Assembly (NCBI RefSeq): GCF_000007305.1
Contig: NC_003413.1
Location: forward strand, 1,297,318-1,361,317
Origin: Pyrococcus furiosus DSM 3638
GTDB taxonomy: Archaea > Methanobacteriota_B > Thermococci > Thermococcales > Thermococcaceae
Reading direction: 5' to 3'
Length of the DNA: 64,000 bases
The stretch's first letter is position 1, and every line of letters begins with the position of its first letter. Shown one piece after another: positions 44,084 through 51,873 of the stretch. A program made the translations under genes and the position numbers. The notes beneath the pieces were generated by a model. It saw only the letters and a program-made list of their open reading frames with translations, ran no database searches and was not told the origin of the DNA.

Positions 44084-44431
44084 ATGTTTGGATACTGGGA
44101 TCCCCTCTATTTTATCATCGTATTTATCATTGGCCTAATACTTGCATATCTATTGAACTTATGGGCCAAGAAGAGTGGAATGGGAACAAGGGAAGTGGGA
44201 GAAGGAACAAAAATATTCATAAGTGGTGAGGATCCAGAAAAAGTAATCCCAGGATTCGAGCATCTTGAAGGATACTACACAGGAAGAAACACAATGTGGG
44301 GACTTGTAAATGGTGTGAAGAAGTTCTTTGCCACGCTAAAAAATGACCATACTGGATTACTGCCCGATTATGTCAGCTATCTCCTAATGACAACTGCATT
44401 TATCCTCGTTATACTCCTACTAAGGGGGTGA
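44084..44431 (+). CDS. mbhI: MBH subunit I
   Basis: A 115-residue protein with one helix at each end and a soluble loop between, linking the membrane antiporter part to the hydrogenase part. Its pattern (a polar segment with EDPEKVIPGFEHLEGYYTG, an amphipathic stretch, then a final helix) matches the C-terminal extension of MbxH', so it looks like a split-off form of that extension. Start ATG 44084 follows GGAGGTGGATGAA. Confidence 0.9.
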   Translation: MFGYWDPLYFIIVFIIGLILAYLLNLWAKKSGMGTREVGEGTKIFISGEDPEKVIPGFEHLEGYYTGRNTMWGLVNGVKKFFATLKNDHTGLLPDYVSYLLMTTAFILVILLLRG

Positions 44432-44435
44432 TAAT

Positions 44436-44939
44436 TTGACTAACAATTCGGAGAGAAAAAGGTTGGAGAAGAGAATTGCCCAACTATGTAAGTTCATTGG
44501 AAGGTCCCCCTGGGTCTTTCACGTAAACTCAGGTTCATGTAATGGATGTGACATTGAGATAATCGCAGCATTAACTCCAAGATATGATGCGGAAAGATTT
44601 GGAGTAAAGCTAGTGGGAAGTCCAAGACATGCCGACATTCTTTTAGTCACCGGTCCAGTTACAAACCAAAGCCTCGAGAGAGTAAAGCTAGTGTATGAAC
44701 AAACACCAGATCCCAAGATAGTAATAGCCATTGGAGCCTGCCCAACTGGAGGAAGCGTCTTCTATGAAAGCCCATTTACAAATGCCCCACTTGACAGGAT
44801 AATCCCAGTAGACGTCTTTGTCCCAGGATGTCCACCTAGGCCAGAGGCAATTCTCCATGGAGTCGTATTAGCTCTAGAAAAGCTTGCCAAGATGATAAAA
44901 GGTGAAGTTCCGCCTGAGGAAGGTGAGGAAAATGAGTAA
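44436..44939 (+). CDS. mbhJ: MBH small subunit ([NiFe]-hydrogenase small subunit, NuoB-like)
   Basis: A 167-residue cytoplasmic subunit carrying the [4Fe-4S] cluster nearest the active site: C35 and C38 (SGSCNGCDIE), C102 (GACPTGG) and C132 (PGCPPRPE). It starts with TTG at 44436, supported by GGGGTGATAA. The alternative start is unclear because no ATG follows within the family's N-terminus. It overlaps mbhK by 8 bp. Confidence 0.95.
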   Translation: MTNNSERKRLEKRIAQLCKFIGRSPWVFHVNSGSCNGCDIEIIAALTPRYDAERFGVKLVGSPRHADILLVTGPVTNQSLERVKLVYEQTPDPKIVIAIGACPTGGSVFYESPFTNAPLDRIIPVDVFVPGCPPRPEAILHGVVLALEKLAKMIKGEVPPEEGEENE

Positions 44940-45453
44940 AGCTGAAATGGTTGCAAATAAGATAAAGGAGAGGTTTCCAAACGCTGAAGTTGTAGTAAAA
45001 ACCAACAAGTGGGGAAGAGAAAGAGTCTGGGTTAGAATATCTAGAGAGGAATACAAAGAGCTAATGAAATTTATAAGGGAACTTGACCCCGAAGCCCACT
45101 ATTCAATTGGAATCGAGCAAGATTGGGGAGATGAGCTTGGATTTCTGAATCATATCCTCTTATTCTACGACGAGCCCCCTGGGGTATCTCTGCTAATTGA
45201 TGTCCATGCTCCAAAAGATAATCCCGTACTACCAGACACTAGCGATATATTCCCAATATCATTGCAATTTGAAAGGGAAGGAATGGAAATGGTGGGGCTT
45301 GACTTTGAAGGAGCTCCAGATAAGAGAAGACTCTTCTTACCAGACGACTTTCCAGAGGGAATATACCCATTAAGAACTGATGAAAAAGGTGTTCCGGAGG
45401 AGATGGTCAAAAACGCTGGCCACCCATACCTTCTCAGGAGGGAGAAGAAATGA
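44932..45453 (+). CDS. mbhK: MBH subunit K (NuoC-like)
   Basis: A 173-residue soluble subunit equivalent to NuoC, docking small and large hydrogenase subunits. The family core ISREEYKELMKFIRELDPEAHYS is followed by LPDTSDIFPISLQFEREGMEMVGLDFEGAPDKRRLFLPDDFPEGIYPLR in the C-terminal half. ATG at 44932 follows GAAGGTGAGGAAA. Confidence 0.93.
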   Translation: MSKAEMVANKIKERFPNAEVVVKTNKWGRERVWVRISREEYKELMKFIRELDPEAHYSIGIEQDWGDELGFLNHILLFYDEPPGVSLLIDVHAPKDNPVLPDTSDIFPISLQFEREGMEMVGLDFEGAPDKRRLFLPDDFPEGIYPLRTDEKGVPEEMVKNAGHPYLLRREKK

Positions 45454-46733
45454 AGAAGGTCGAATATTGGGTTAAAATCCCCTTTGGTCCCATTCATCCA
45501 GGATTAGAAGAGCCAGAAAAGTTCATCATAACCCTAGATGGAGAGAGAATAGTAAACGTTGATGTAAAGCTTGGATATAACCTCAGAGGTGTGCAATGGA
45601 TAGGAATGAGAAGAAACTACGTCCAGATCATGTATCTGGCAGAGAGAATGTGTGGAATTTGCTCCTTTTCCCATAACCACACATACGTAAGAGCTGTTGA
45701 AGAGATGGCCGGAATAGAGGTTCCAGAGAGAGCAGAATATATCAGAGTTATAGTGGGGGAGCTCGAGAGAATTCACTCCCACCTCTTGAATCTCGGAGTA
45801 GTGGGGCACGACATTGGATATGACACAGTCCTCCATCTAACATGGTTGGCTAGAGAAAGAGTAATGGATGTCCTAGAAGCTGTTAGTGGAAACAGAGTTA
45901 ACTACTCCATGGTAACCATTGGAGGAGTCAGAAGGGATATAGGAGAGAAACAAAAACGACTAATTTTGGATATGATAAAATACTACAGAGAGGTTCTCCC
46001 ACAAATAGAAGACGTTTTTCTCCATGACTCAACAATTGAGGCAAGATTAAGGGATGTTGCAGTTGTTCCAAAAAAGCTTGCAATAGAGATGGGTGCCGTT
46101 GGCCCAACGGCGAGAGGAAGTGGGATTAAAGAGGATTCTAGATGGAGTGAGCAACTAGGAGTTTATCCCGACCTGGGAATAAAACCAGTAACGCCCGAAG
46201 ACGTTACTGGAGAAAAGGCCAGAGGAGATGTTTATGACAGAATGGCCGTAAGAATTGGGGAGCTATGGATGAGTTTAGATTTGCTGGAACATGCACTCGA
46301 TCAGATGCCGGAAGGAAAGATAAAAACATTCCCCAAAGACAATATCTTAGTCGCTAAGCTGAAGCTCCTTGGAGATGGAGAAGGAATAGGAAGGTACGAA
46401 GCTCCTAGAGGAGAGCTAGTCCACTACGTGAGAGGACAAAAGGGAAGAGATGGGCCTGTAAGGTGGAAACCAAGAGAGCCAACCTTCCCGAATCTATTCA
46501 CAATCGCAAAGGCTCTAGAAGGAAATGAGCTTGCGGACTTAGTTGTTGCCATAGCTTCAATAGATCCATGTCTAAGCTGTACAGACAGAGTAGCCATAGT
46601 AAAAGAAGGAAAGAAGGTAGTTCTAACTGAAAAGGATCTATTAAAGCTTTCTATTGAAAAGACAAAGGAGATCAACCCAAACGTAAAGGGAGATCCTACA
46701 CCTACTGGAATTGGATGTTCTAGGGGGGTGTGA
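45450..46733 (+). CDS. mbhL: MBH large subunit ([NiFe] catalytic subunit)
   Basis: The 427-residue catalytic subunit that reduces protons to H2. Its four nickel-iron ligands are intact: C68 and C71 (ERMCGICSFSHNH), C374 and C377 (DPCLSCTDR). The C-terminal residues after C377 (about 50) include PTPTGIGCSRGV and are presumably not cleaved, in line with group 4 hydrogenases. It overlaps mbhK and mbhM by 4 bp or less. The equivalent subunit of MBX has lost the CxxC motifs. Confidence 0.97.
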   Translation: MKKVEYWVKIPFGPIHPGLEEPEKFIITLDGERIVNVDVKLGYNLRGVQWIGMRRNYVQIMYLAERMCGICSFSHNHTYVRAVEEMAGIEVPERAEYIRVIVGELERIHSHLLNLGVVGHDIGYDTVLHLTWLARERVMDVLEAVSGNRVNYSMVTIGGVRRDIGEKQKRLILDMIKYYREVLPQIEDVFLHDSTIEARLRDVAVVPKKLAIEMGAVGPTARGSGIKEDSRWSEQLGVYPDLGIKPVTPEDVTGEKARGDVYDRMAVRIGELWMSLDLLEHALDQMPEGKIKTFPKDNILVAKLKLLGDGEGIGRYEAPRGELVHYVRGQKGRDGPVRWKPREPTFPNLFTIAKALEGNELADLVVAIASIDPCLSCTDRVAIVKEGKKVVLTEKDLLKLSIEKTKEINPNVKGDPTPTGIGCSRGV

Positions 46734-46735
46734 AT

Positions 46736-47701
46736 ATGAAAATTGTATATGGAGTTATTGGCTTAATCCTCATTTACATTTACGTTTCCGTAGTTTCACT
46801 TTTATTTAGTGGTATAGATAGAAAGCTTGTAGCTAGAATGCAGAGGAGAATAGGGCCTCCAATTTTACAGCCCTTCTATGACTTTCTTAAGCTCATGAGC
46901 AAGGAAACAATAATACCTAAGACAGCAAACTTCATGTTTAAGGCAGCTCCAATTTTAATGCTTGCGACAGTAATAGCACTTTTAGCCTACACCCCTCTAG
47001 GATTTCCACCAATATTTGGGACAAAGGGAGATATAATAGTCTTCATATATCTTTTGACCTTAGCTGACTTCTTCTTAGTTGTGGGTGTCATGAGCTCAGG
47101 GAGTCCCTACGGAAGAATAGGTGCCGCAAGAGGGATCGCACTATTAGTGTCAAGAGAGCCAGCGATGATGCTTGGAGTATTTGCGGTAATGTGGGCGATA
47201 TCAAAACTTGGTGTTGAAAAACCCTTCAGCTTATCGAGCCTATATGAACACACCATATGGGATTTTGGTCCAGTCGCTTGGGTCGCTGGAGTTGTATTAA
47301 TATACGTCTTCATGGCTTGGCTAGCCAGCGAGATAGAGGTTGGGTTCTTTAACATACCAGAGGCAGAACAAGAAATTGCAGAGGGGACTTTAGTAGAGTA
47401 CAGTGGAAGATACCTGGGCATAATAAAACTTGCCGAGTCTATTAAAGAGTTTATAGCGGCTTCACTAGTAGTTGCAGTTTTATTCCCATGGCAACTTAAC
47501 ATCCCAGGTGTTCAGGGATACCTAATAAACCTCTTGCTCCACACGCTAAAGGTGTTCATCGTTCTTCTAGTCTCCAAGACGATATTCAGAACTATAACAG
47601 GCAGACTGAAGATCAGCCAAGCAGTAAATCTCCTCTGGACTAGGGTGTTTACCGCGAGTGTTATTGGTGCTCTACTTCTTGCATTGGGGGTGATGCTATG
47701 A
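46736..47701 (+). CDS. mbhM: MBH subunit M (NuoH-like)
   Basis: A 321-residue membrane subunit with about eight helices, homologous to NuoH/HyfC, anchoring the hydrogenase arm. Characteristic segments are MQRRIGPPILQPFYDFLKL and the AEQEIAEGTLVEYSGRYLGIIKLAE region of charged residues in the proton/sodium path. The ATG at 46736 follows GGGGGGTGTGAAT. Confidence 0.94.
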   Translation: MKIVYGVIGLILIYIYVSVVSLLFSGIDRKLVARMQRRIGPPILQPFYDFLKLMSKETIIPKTANFMFKAAPILMLATVIALLAYTPLGFPPIFGTKGDIIVFIYLLTLADFFLVVGVMSSGSPYGRIGAARGIALLVSREPAMMLGVFAVMWAISKLGVEKPFSLSSLYEHTIWDFGPVAWVAGVVLIYVFMAWLASEIEVGFFNIPEAEQEIAEGTLVEYSGRYLGIIKLAESIKEFIAASLVVAVLFPWQLNIPGVQGYLINLLLHTLKVFIVLLVSKTIFRTITGRLKISQAVNLLWTRVFTASVIGALLLALGVML

Positions 47702-48117
47702 TTAGACTTCCGCTCCTCCCAACCGTAATTAAAAACCTCTTCAAGAAACCTGCAACTAATCCTTTCCCAAAGACTGAACCAGTTCCAGTTCCTGAGGATT
47801 TCAGAGGAAAGCTAGTATACAATGTGGATAAGTGTGTAGGATGTAGGATGTGTGTAACAGTTTGTCCTGCAGGAGTCTTTGTTTATCTCCCAGAAATAAG
47901 AAAGGTCACTCTATGGATAGGAAGATGTGTCATGTGTAAGCAGTGTGTTGATGTCTGCCCAACGGCGGCTCTTCAAATGAGCGATGAATTCCTACTGGCC
48001 AGCTACGACAAATATGATGCCAAGCTTATCTACCTAACCCCAGAAGAAGCAGAAGATATTAAGAAAAAGCTAGAAGAAGCGAATAAGGCAAAGGCTGAAA
48101 AGCAAGCTTCTAAGTGA
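47698..48117 (+). CDS. mbhN: MBH subunit N (2x[4Fe-4S] ferredoxin-like, NuoI-like)
   Basis: A 139-residue iron-sulfur protein with two cluster motifs, CVGCRMCVTVCPAG and CVMCKQCVDVCPTA, that takes electrons from ferredoxin to MbhJ. The C-terminal 40 residues form a charged helix (EEAEDIKKKLEEANKAKAEKQASK). It is the last gene of MBH; a T-run terminator follows. Confidence 0.95.
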   Translation: MIRLPLLPTVIKNLFKKPATNPFPKTEPVPVPEDFRGKLVYNVDKCVGCRMCVTVCPAGVFVYLPEIRKVTLWIGRCVMCKQCVDVCPTAALQMSDEFLLASYDKYDAKLIYLTPEEAEDIKKKLEEANKAKAEKQASK

Positions 48118-48120
48118 CAC

Positions 48121-48137
48121 CCCTTTTTTACTATTTT
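48121..48137 (+). terminator. T-run terminator of the MBH operon
   Basis: CCCTTTTTTACTATTTTTC just after the mbhN stop has T6 and T5 runs, sufficient for archaeal intrinsic termination. It also ends close to the 3' end of the C/D sRNA on the other strand. Confidence 0.5.
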
Positions 48138-48185
48138 TCAGATCACCGGTCCTCATCACCGCTCAGATCAGGGAGTTCTCATCAT
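48138..48185 (-). ncRNA. C/D box guide sRNA between mbhN and the PAPS-reductase-like gene
   Basis: Minus-strand boxes in order: C ATGATGA (48185-48179), 12-nt guide GAACTCCCTGAT, D' CTGA (48166-48163), spacer GCG, C' GTGATGA (48159-48153), 11-nt guide GGACCGGTGAT, D CTGA (48141-48138). The geometry is that of Pyrococcus methylation-guide RNAs. Predicted methylation targets by the N+5 rule are G in ATCAGGGAGTTC and C in ATCACCGGTCC. The gene lies opposite to the promoter of the 48229 gene, and its own promoter is not clear. Confidence 0.85.
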
Positions 48186-48195
48186 CTCATCGTTG

Positions 48196-48207
48196 GTTTT
48201 TTATACC
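48196..48207 (+). promoter_or_regulatory. TATA box of the PAPS-reductase-like gene
   Basis: GGTTTTTTATACCC lies about 27 bp before a predicted start at about 48226, giving a nearly leaderless mRNA with ATG at 48229. No ribosome site precedes that ATG, in agreement. Confidence 0.5.
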
Positions 48208-48228
48208 CACTTCTTGATATCTCTTTTG

Positions 48229-49533
48229 ATGTTCAACATAATAGTTAGAGCTAGGAAAGATGCCAAGGCAATACAATACATAAATGAAAGAAACTATGGA
48301 GGATGGTTCAAAGTTTCAAGTTTAGGGGGAGGAAGAAAATTTGAAGAAGTAGTAGATAATCTAAGAGAGGCCCTGGAAAGCTCATACATCCCAATTCTTC
48401 TCTTTGGGGAAAAAGAAAAAGAGCTTGCTGAAGATGTGAGTAGAGAAATTAAAGGACCATACTACACTAGGATTCTTAGGACGAAGAGAGTTAGAAACAT
48501 GAGAGTTGATGAACTATATGAGAACATAGAAGAAATTAAGGCAAGATTTAGGTTGGGTGTGTCCTGGGTAAATAACGGTTACCTCTTTGATCCTCAAAAC
48601 ACAATGGGAATAGAACTTCATCCAGACTATGACATCTACTTTGCCTTTGGCAAGGGATTTAGAAGGAACATGATAAAGCTATTGGGTGTAGACCCAGGGG
48701 ACTTTGCATTAGTGCTGAGAAAGACAATGAACAGGGAAGAATATTATTCAGGGCCAAACAAGATTGCAGAAATCGAGAAAGTTATTGGAAAACCAACAGA
48801 TGTAAAGTGGAGAATCCCCGCAGTCATGCCAGTATCATTAGAAGATTCCCTTACCCTGAACGTGGAATACATAGAGGCATTTGAGAAAGCCAGCATGGAG
48901 TTCCTTTCAAAGTTTCAAGATAAGGATGTAATTGTTCCATGGAGTGGAGGAAAAGATTCAACAGCTGCTCTAATTCTTGCAAGTAAGGTGTTTGACGATG
49001 TTACTGCAGTCTATGTAAAGATGGAATATGAAATGCCTCTAACTGATGAATACATTGAAAAGGTAGCCAAAAAGCTGGGGATAAATCTCATTGAAACAAA
49101 AGTTCCAATGCCAATAGAAAAGTTTGGATTGCCCACCCACTCAAACAGATGGTGTACTAAAATGAAAGTTGAGGCCCTATATAATGCAGTGGCAGAGTTC
49201 AGGGATCCCGTGTTAGTGGTGGGAGATAGAGACTCGGAAAGTGCAAGAAGAAGATTAAAGCCTCCAGTAATTGAGAGAAAAACTCCAGTTGGAAACATTC
49301 TGGAAATCATGCCCATAAAGTTCTGGAGCGGTGCAATGGTTCAGCTCTATATACTCATGAACAAACTCGAATTACATCCCCTATACTGCGAAGGTTTTTA
49401 TAGGCTAGGATGCACAGTTTGTCCAAGCTTAGCTCACTGGGAAATAATTCTCCTCAAAGAGCTAAACTTCTTGCCAAAAATTATGGAAAAGAAATTAAAA
49501 GAATTAGAATCTGCGTCTAAAGACGAGGCCTAG
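48229..49533 (+). CDS. PAPS reductase/ATP-pyrophosphatase family protein
   Basis: A 434-residue protein of the adenine nucleotide alpha-hydrolase fold. An N-terminal archaeal domain of about 220 residues precedes the P-loop-like PWSGGKDSTAALILASK. Then come the CTKMKVEAL and VVGDRDSESARRR blocks, and a C-terminal cysteine set (YCEGFYRLGCTVCPS) that may hold a metal or Fe-S cluster, as in PAPS/APS reductases and thiouridine synthases. Sulfate assimilation is not expected in Pyrococcus, so a thiolation or other sulfur-transfer role is more likely; this is inference. It overlaps the convergent protease gene by 30 bp. Confidence 0.75.
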   Translation: MFNIIVRARKDAKAIQYINERNYGGWFKVSSLGGGRKFEEVVDNLREALESSYIPILLFGEKEKELAEDVSREIKGPYYTRILRTKRVRNMRVDELYENIEEIKARFRLGVSWVNNGYLFDPQNTMGIELHPDYDIYFAFGKGFRRNMIKLLGVDPGDFALVLRKTMNREEYYSGPNKIAEIEKVIGKPTDVKWRIPAVMPVSLEDSLTLNVEYIEAFEKASMEFLSKFQDKDVIVPWSGGKDSTAALILASKVFDDVTAVYVKMEYEMPLTDEYIEKVAKKLGINLIETKVPMPIEKFGLPTHSNRWCTKMKVEALYNAVAEFRDPVLVVGDRDSESARRRLKPPVIERKTPVGNILEIMPIKFWSGAMVQLYILMNKLELHPLYCEGFYRLGCTVCPSLAHWEIILLKELNFLPKIMEKKLKELESASKDEA

Positions 49534-51408
49534 AAGGGACAATGCAACTAGCACCCCAGGACCACAAATTTGTTCTGTAGTTGTAGTAGTTTGTTGAGTA
49601 GTGGTGGTTTGAGTGGATGTTGAAGTGGTGGTAGATGTTGTTATAATCTCCGTTTCTGTTGAAACTTCAGTGTTCTCTTGAGACTTCCAGCTTACGAAAA
49701 TCATTGCTGTTTCCCTAGCGTATTGATAGAATATCATTGCTGTTATAAGATCTTCTAAATCTCCTTTAGCTTCATAGCTTTCAGCAAATTCATAATAGGC
49801 CATTGAAAGTAGAGGAATTGTTCCACCTGACTGTGCTAAGGCAATGGCACCCTTAGCGCTTTCTTTGATGTCTTCAAGCTTTTCCTTAAGGACCGTCACA
49901 TTGTCAATTCCAATTGTGTCAAGAATTACTTCTCCCCTAATTCTCGCCTCCATGGCAGAGAACAAAGCCGCAGAGTACTTTCCATCTTCATAGTAGGCTT
50001 CTCCTTTGTTGAGAGTGTCTACAAGATCTTGAAGATTTTGCTCTCCAAACATTGAAGTGATGTAAGTGACTATTAATCGTGCATTGTCCAATTGAGTTCT
50101 TGCCGCTTTCTTTATAGCTTCCCTCGATATTTCTTCTCCTCTTCCATATTTTTCTCCTAACTCGGCCCAAAGTTCAGCTGTTCTGGCCCTTTCATAAGAG
50201 TATGCCGCATCACCTATTGCATTCCAGTAATCTTGGTTATAATAAGAAATTTGAGCTTCTTTTAGATATTCCTTAGCCTCTTCGATTCTCGTTTCCGCTG
50301 CAGCTACCGCCTGAAGCATTGTTACTCCTCTAATTGTGAGGTTTGAAATATAACTTTCGATTCTGTCAATCTCATCCTTAACTTCAGAGAATATGTCTTC
50401 AATGTCTTTTCCTTCATAGAGGTCTATATACCAATCAACATGTCTAATGACAATCCTAGCTTGAAAGCTGAGACTCATGGCGGTGTAATATTTTCCACTG
50501 TCGAGAGCATTCTTAGCGTTATCTAACGTTGATTTGGCATTGTCTAAAGCAGCCTTTAAATAACTATATGTAGTGTACCCCACTTCACTATTCTTTAGTT
50601 TATTGCTAATTGTATTGTAATATTGGAGGGTTTCTTCATAATCACTTTTTGCTTCTCCCTCTAAGAAAGAAGTGCTTATAACAACATTTTGTGGAGGTTG
50701 AGGCTTTTCAAGCTTGTGCCCAGTAAAGTAGTACACTGCCTCATAAATATCGCTGATTTCAATTACTTTTAATCCCCATCTCTCCTGGGCATATTCCACA
50801 ACATCTACCTTTCTTTGAGTAGTTGTTATCTGAGTAATAGGCCCAATCTGCTTTTTCTGGGTCTCTGTGACAACTTGGATTCTTTGACCCTTTGGAATTA
50901 GAAAAATCTTTGCACCAGCCTGATGAGCGGCAGAGGCTTTTTCTAAAATTCCACCCACTGGTCCTATGCTCCCGTCAGGATTTATCATTCCAGTCATCAT
51001 CACATCACTTCTAACATCCCACCCCATTAGTGCTGCAATTATTCCTACAGTCATTGTTCCTCCTGCAGAAGGCCCTCCAATTATTGGAGAGTCTGCTCTA
51101 ACCTGGATGAAGACGTCGTACTTGCTCATATCCTTTCCAGTCACAACTCCTGCAATCTCTGCAGCTAACCTTGCAGAGGCCTGCATATCCACTTCCGTCA
51201 ATGGCCAAGTTTCAACGTATACATGGCCACTTCCAGGAGCTACTGTTATGACAAATTCAGTTGGTACTCCAATCATTTCCCCGGTTGAGGTCATGGAAAC
51301 TGCTGGTGCTTTGAGAACAACTGTTCTTCCTAGAGAAGGACACTGAGCCGTTGTGGGAAGAGCAAGTAGCGTAAGAACTATTAAAAAAGATAGTATTTTT
51401 CCTCTCAT
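49504..51408 (-). CDS. Secreted Lon-like (S16) serine protease with CGP-CTERM anchor
   Basis: A 634-residue exported protein: signal peptide (about 1-21, ending ALPTTA), an S16/Lon proteolytic domain with catalytic dyad S114 (GGPSAGGTM) and K157 (GGILEKA) spaced 43 residues as in Lon, then long helical repeats (about 230-590). A Thr/Ser/Gln-rich stalk follows, and the C-terminus ICGPGVLVALSLLGLVFRRR is a CGP-CTERM sorting signal peculiar to Thermococcales. No ATPase domain is present. It probably sits on the outer face of the membrane; substrates are unknown. Confidence 0.88.
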   Translation of the reverse strand: MRGKILSFLIVLTLLALPTTAQCPSLGRTVVLKAPAVSMTSTGEMIGVPTEFVITVAPGSGHVYVETWPLTEVDMQASARLAAEIAGVVTGKDMSKYDVFIQVRADSPIIGGPSAGGTMTVGIIAALMGWDVRSDVMMTGMINPDGSIGPVGGILEKASAAHQAGAKIFLIPKGQRIQVVTETQKKQIGPITQITTTQRKVDVVEYAQERWGLKVIEISDIYEAVYYFTGHKLEKPQPPQNVVISTSFLEGEAKSDYEETLQYYNTISNKLKNSEVGYTTYSYLKAALDNAKSTLDNAKNALDSGKYYTAMSLSFQARIVIRHVDWYIDLYEGKDIEDIFSEVKDEIDRIESYISNLTIRGVTMLQAVAAAETRIEEAKEYLKEAQISYYNQDYWNAIGDAAYSYERARTAELWAELGEKYGRGEEISREAIKKAARTQLDNARLIVTYITSMFGEQNLQDLVDTLNKGEAYYEDGKYSAALFSAMEARIRGEVILDTIGIDNVTVLKEKLEDIKESAKGAIALAQSGGTIPLLSMAYYEFAESYEAKGDLEDLITAMIFYQYARETAMIFVSWKSQENTEVSTETEIITTSTTTSTSTQTTTTQQTTTTTEQICGPGVLVALSLLGLVFRRRF

Positions 51409-51461
51409 TAGGATTTCACCCTATGATAAAATAAGGAAAAAAGTTTATACGGATTTCGTGC

Positions 51462-51800
51462 CTAAACTTTTGGAAGGAAATGTTCAGCTAAGTCCCCAGC
51501 TATTGGGAACTTAAACCTTTCTCCTTGATAGGCTTTGACAATACCCACTATCCAAGCCACTATTGCTACAATCTTAATCACAAAATCAAAAACAAAACCA
51601 AATATGGGAATCCAGCCAAGAAGGAGATCTAGAGCTAGAAGTCCTAAAAATGTAACCGTTGACTGCATGGCGTGAAATCTCACAAACTCACTCTCCTTTT
51701 CTAAAATCAACAACACTATTCCACTGATAAATGCCCCTGCATATGCTAGAGCTGCTTCAACATTTTCGTTTAAGCCAAGAGATGTATTTCCGCTTTCCAT
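51462..51800 (-). CDS. Small membrane protein, DUF4870/Tic20-like
   Basis: A 112-residue protein with three hydrophobic segments (AALAYAGAFISGIVLLIL, FLGLLALDLLLGWIPIFGFVF, VIKIVAIVAWIVGIVKAY) and the EFVRFHAMQST loop diagnostic of DUF4870. Function of this family is unknown. The ATG at 51800 follows AGGTGGAAATA; a GTG at 51809 is inside that ribosome site. The protein follows no clear operon; the protease gene lies downstream by 53 bp. Confidence 0.8.
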   Translation of the reverse strand: MESGNTSLGLNENVEAALAYAGAFISGIVLLILEKESEFVRFHAMQSTVTFLGLLALDLLLGWIPIFGFVFDFVIKIVAIVAWIVGIVKAYQGERFKFPIAGDLAEHFLPKV

Positions 51801-51873
51801 TATTTCCACCTCTTTCTAGAATAAAAGCAAAGGTTAATTAAACTTTCGACAATTAATCTTTGAGGGAAGAAAA

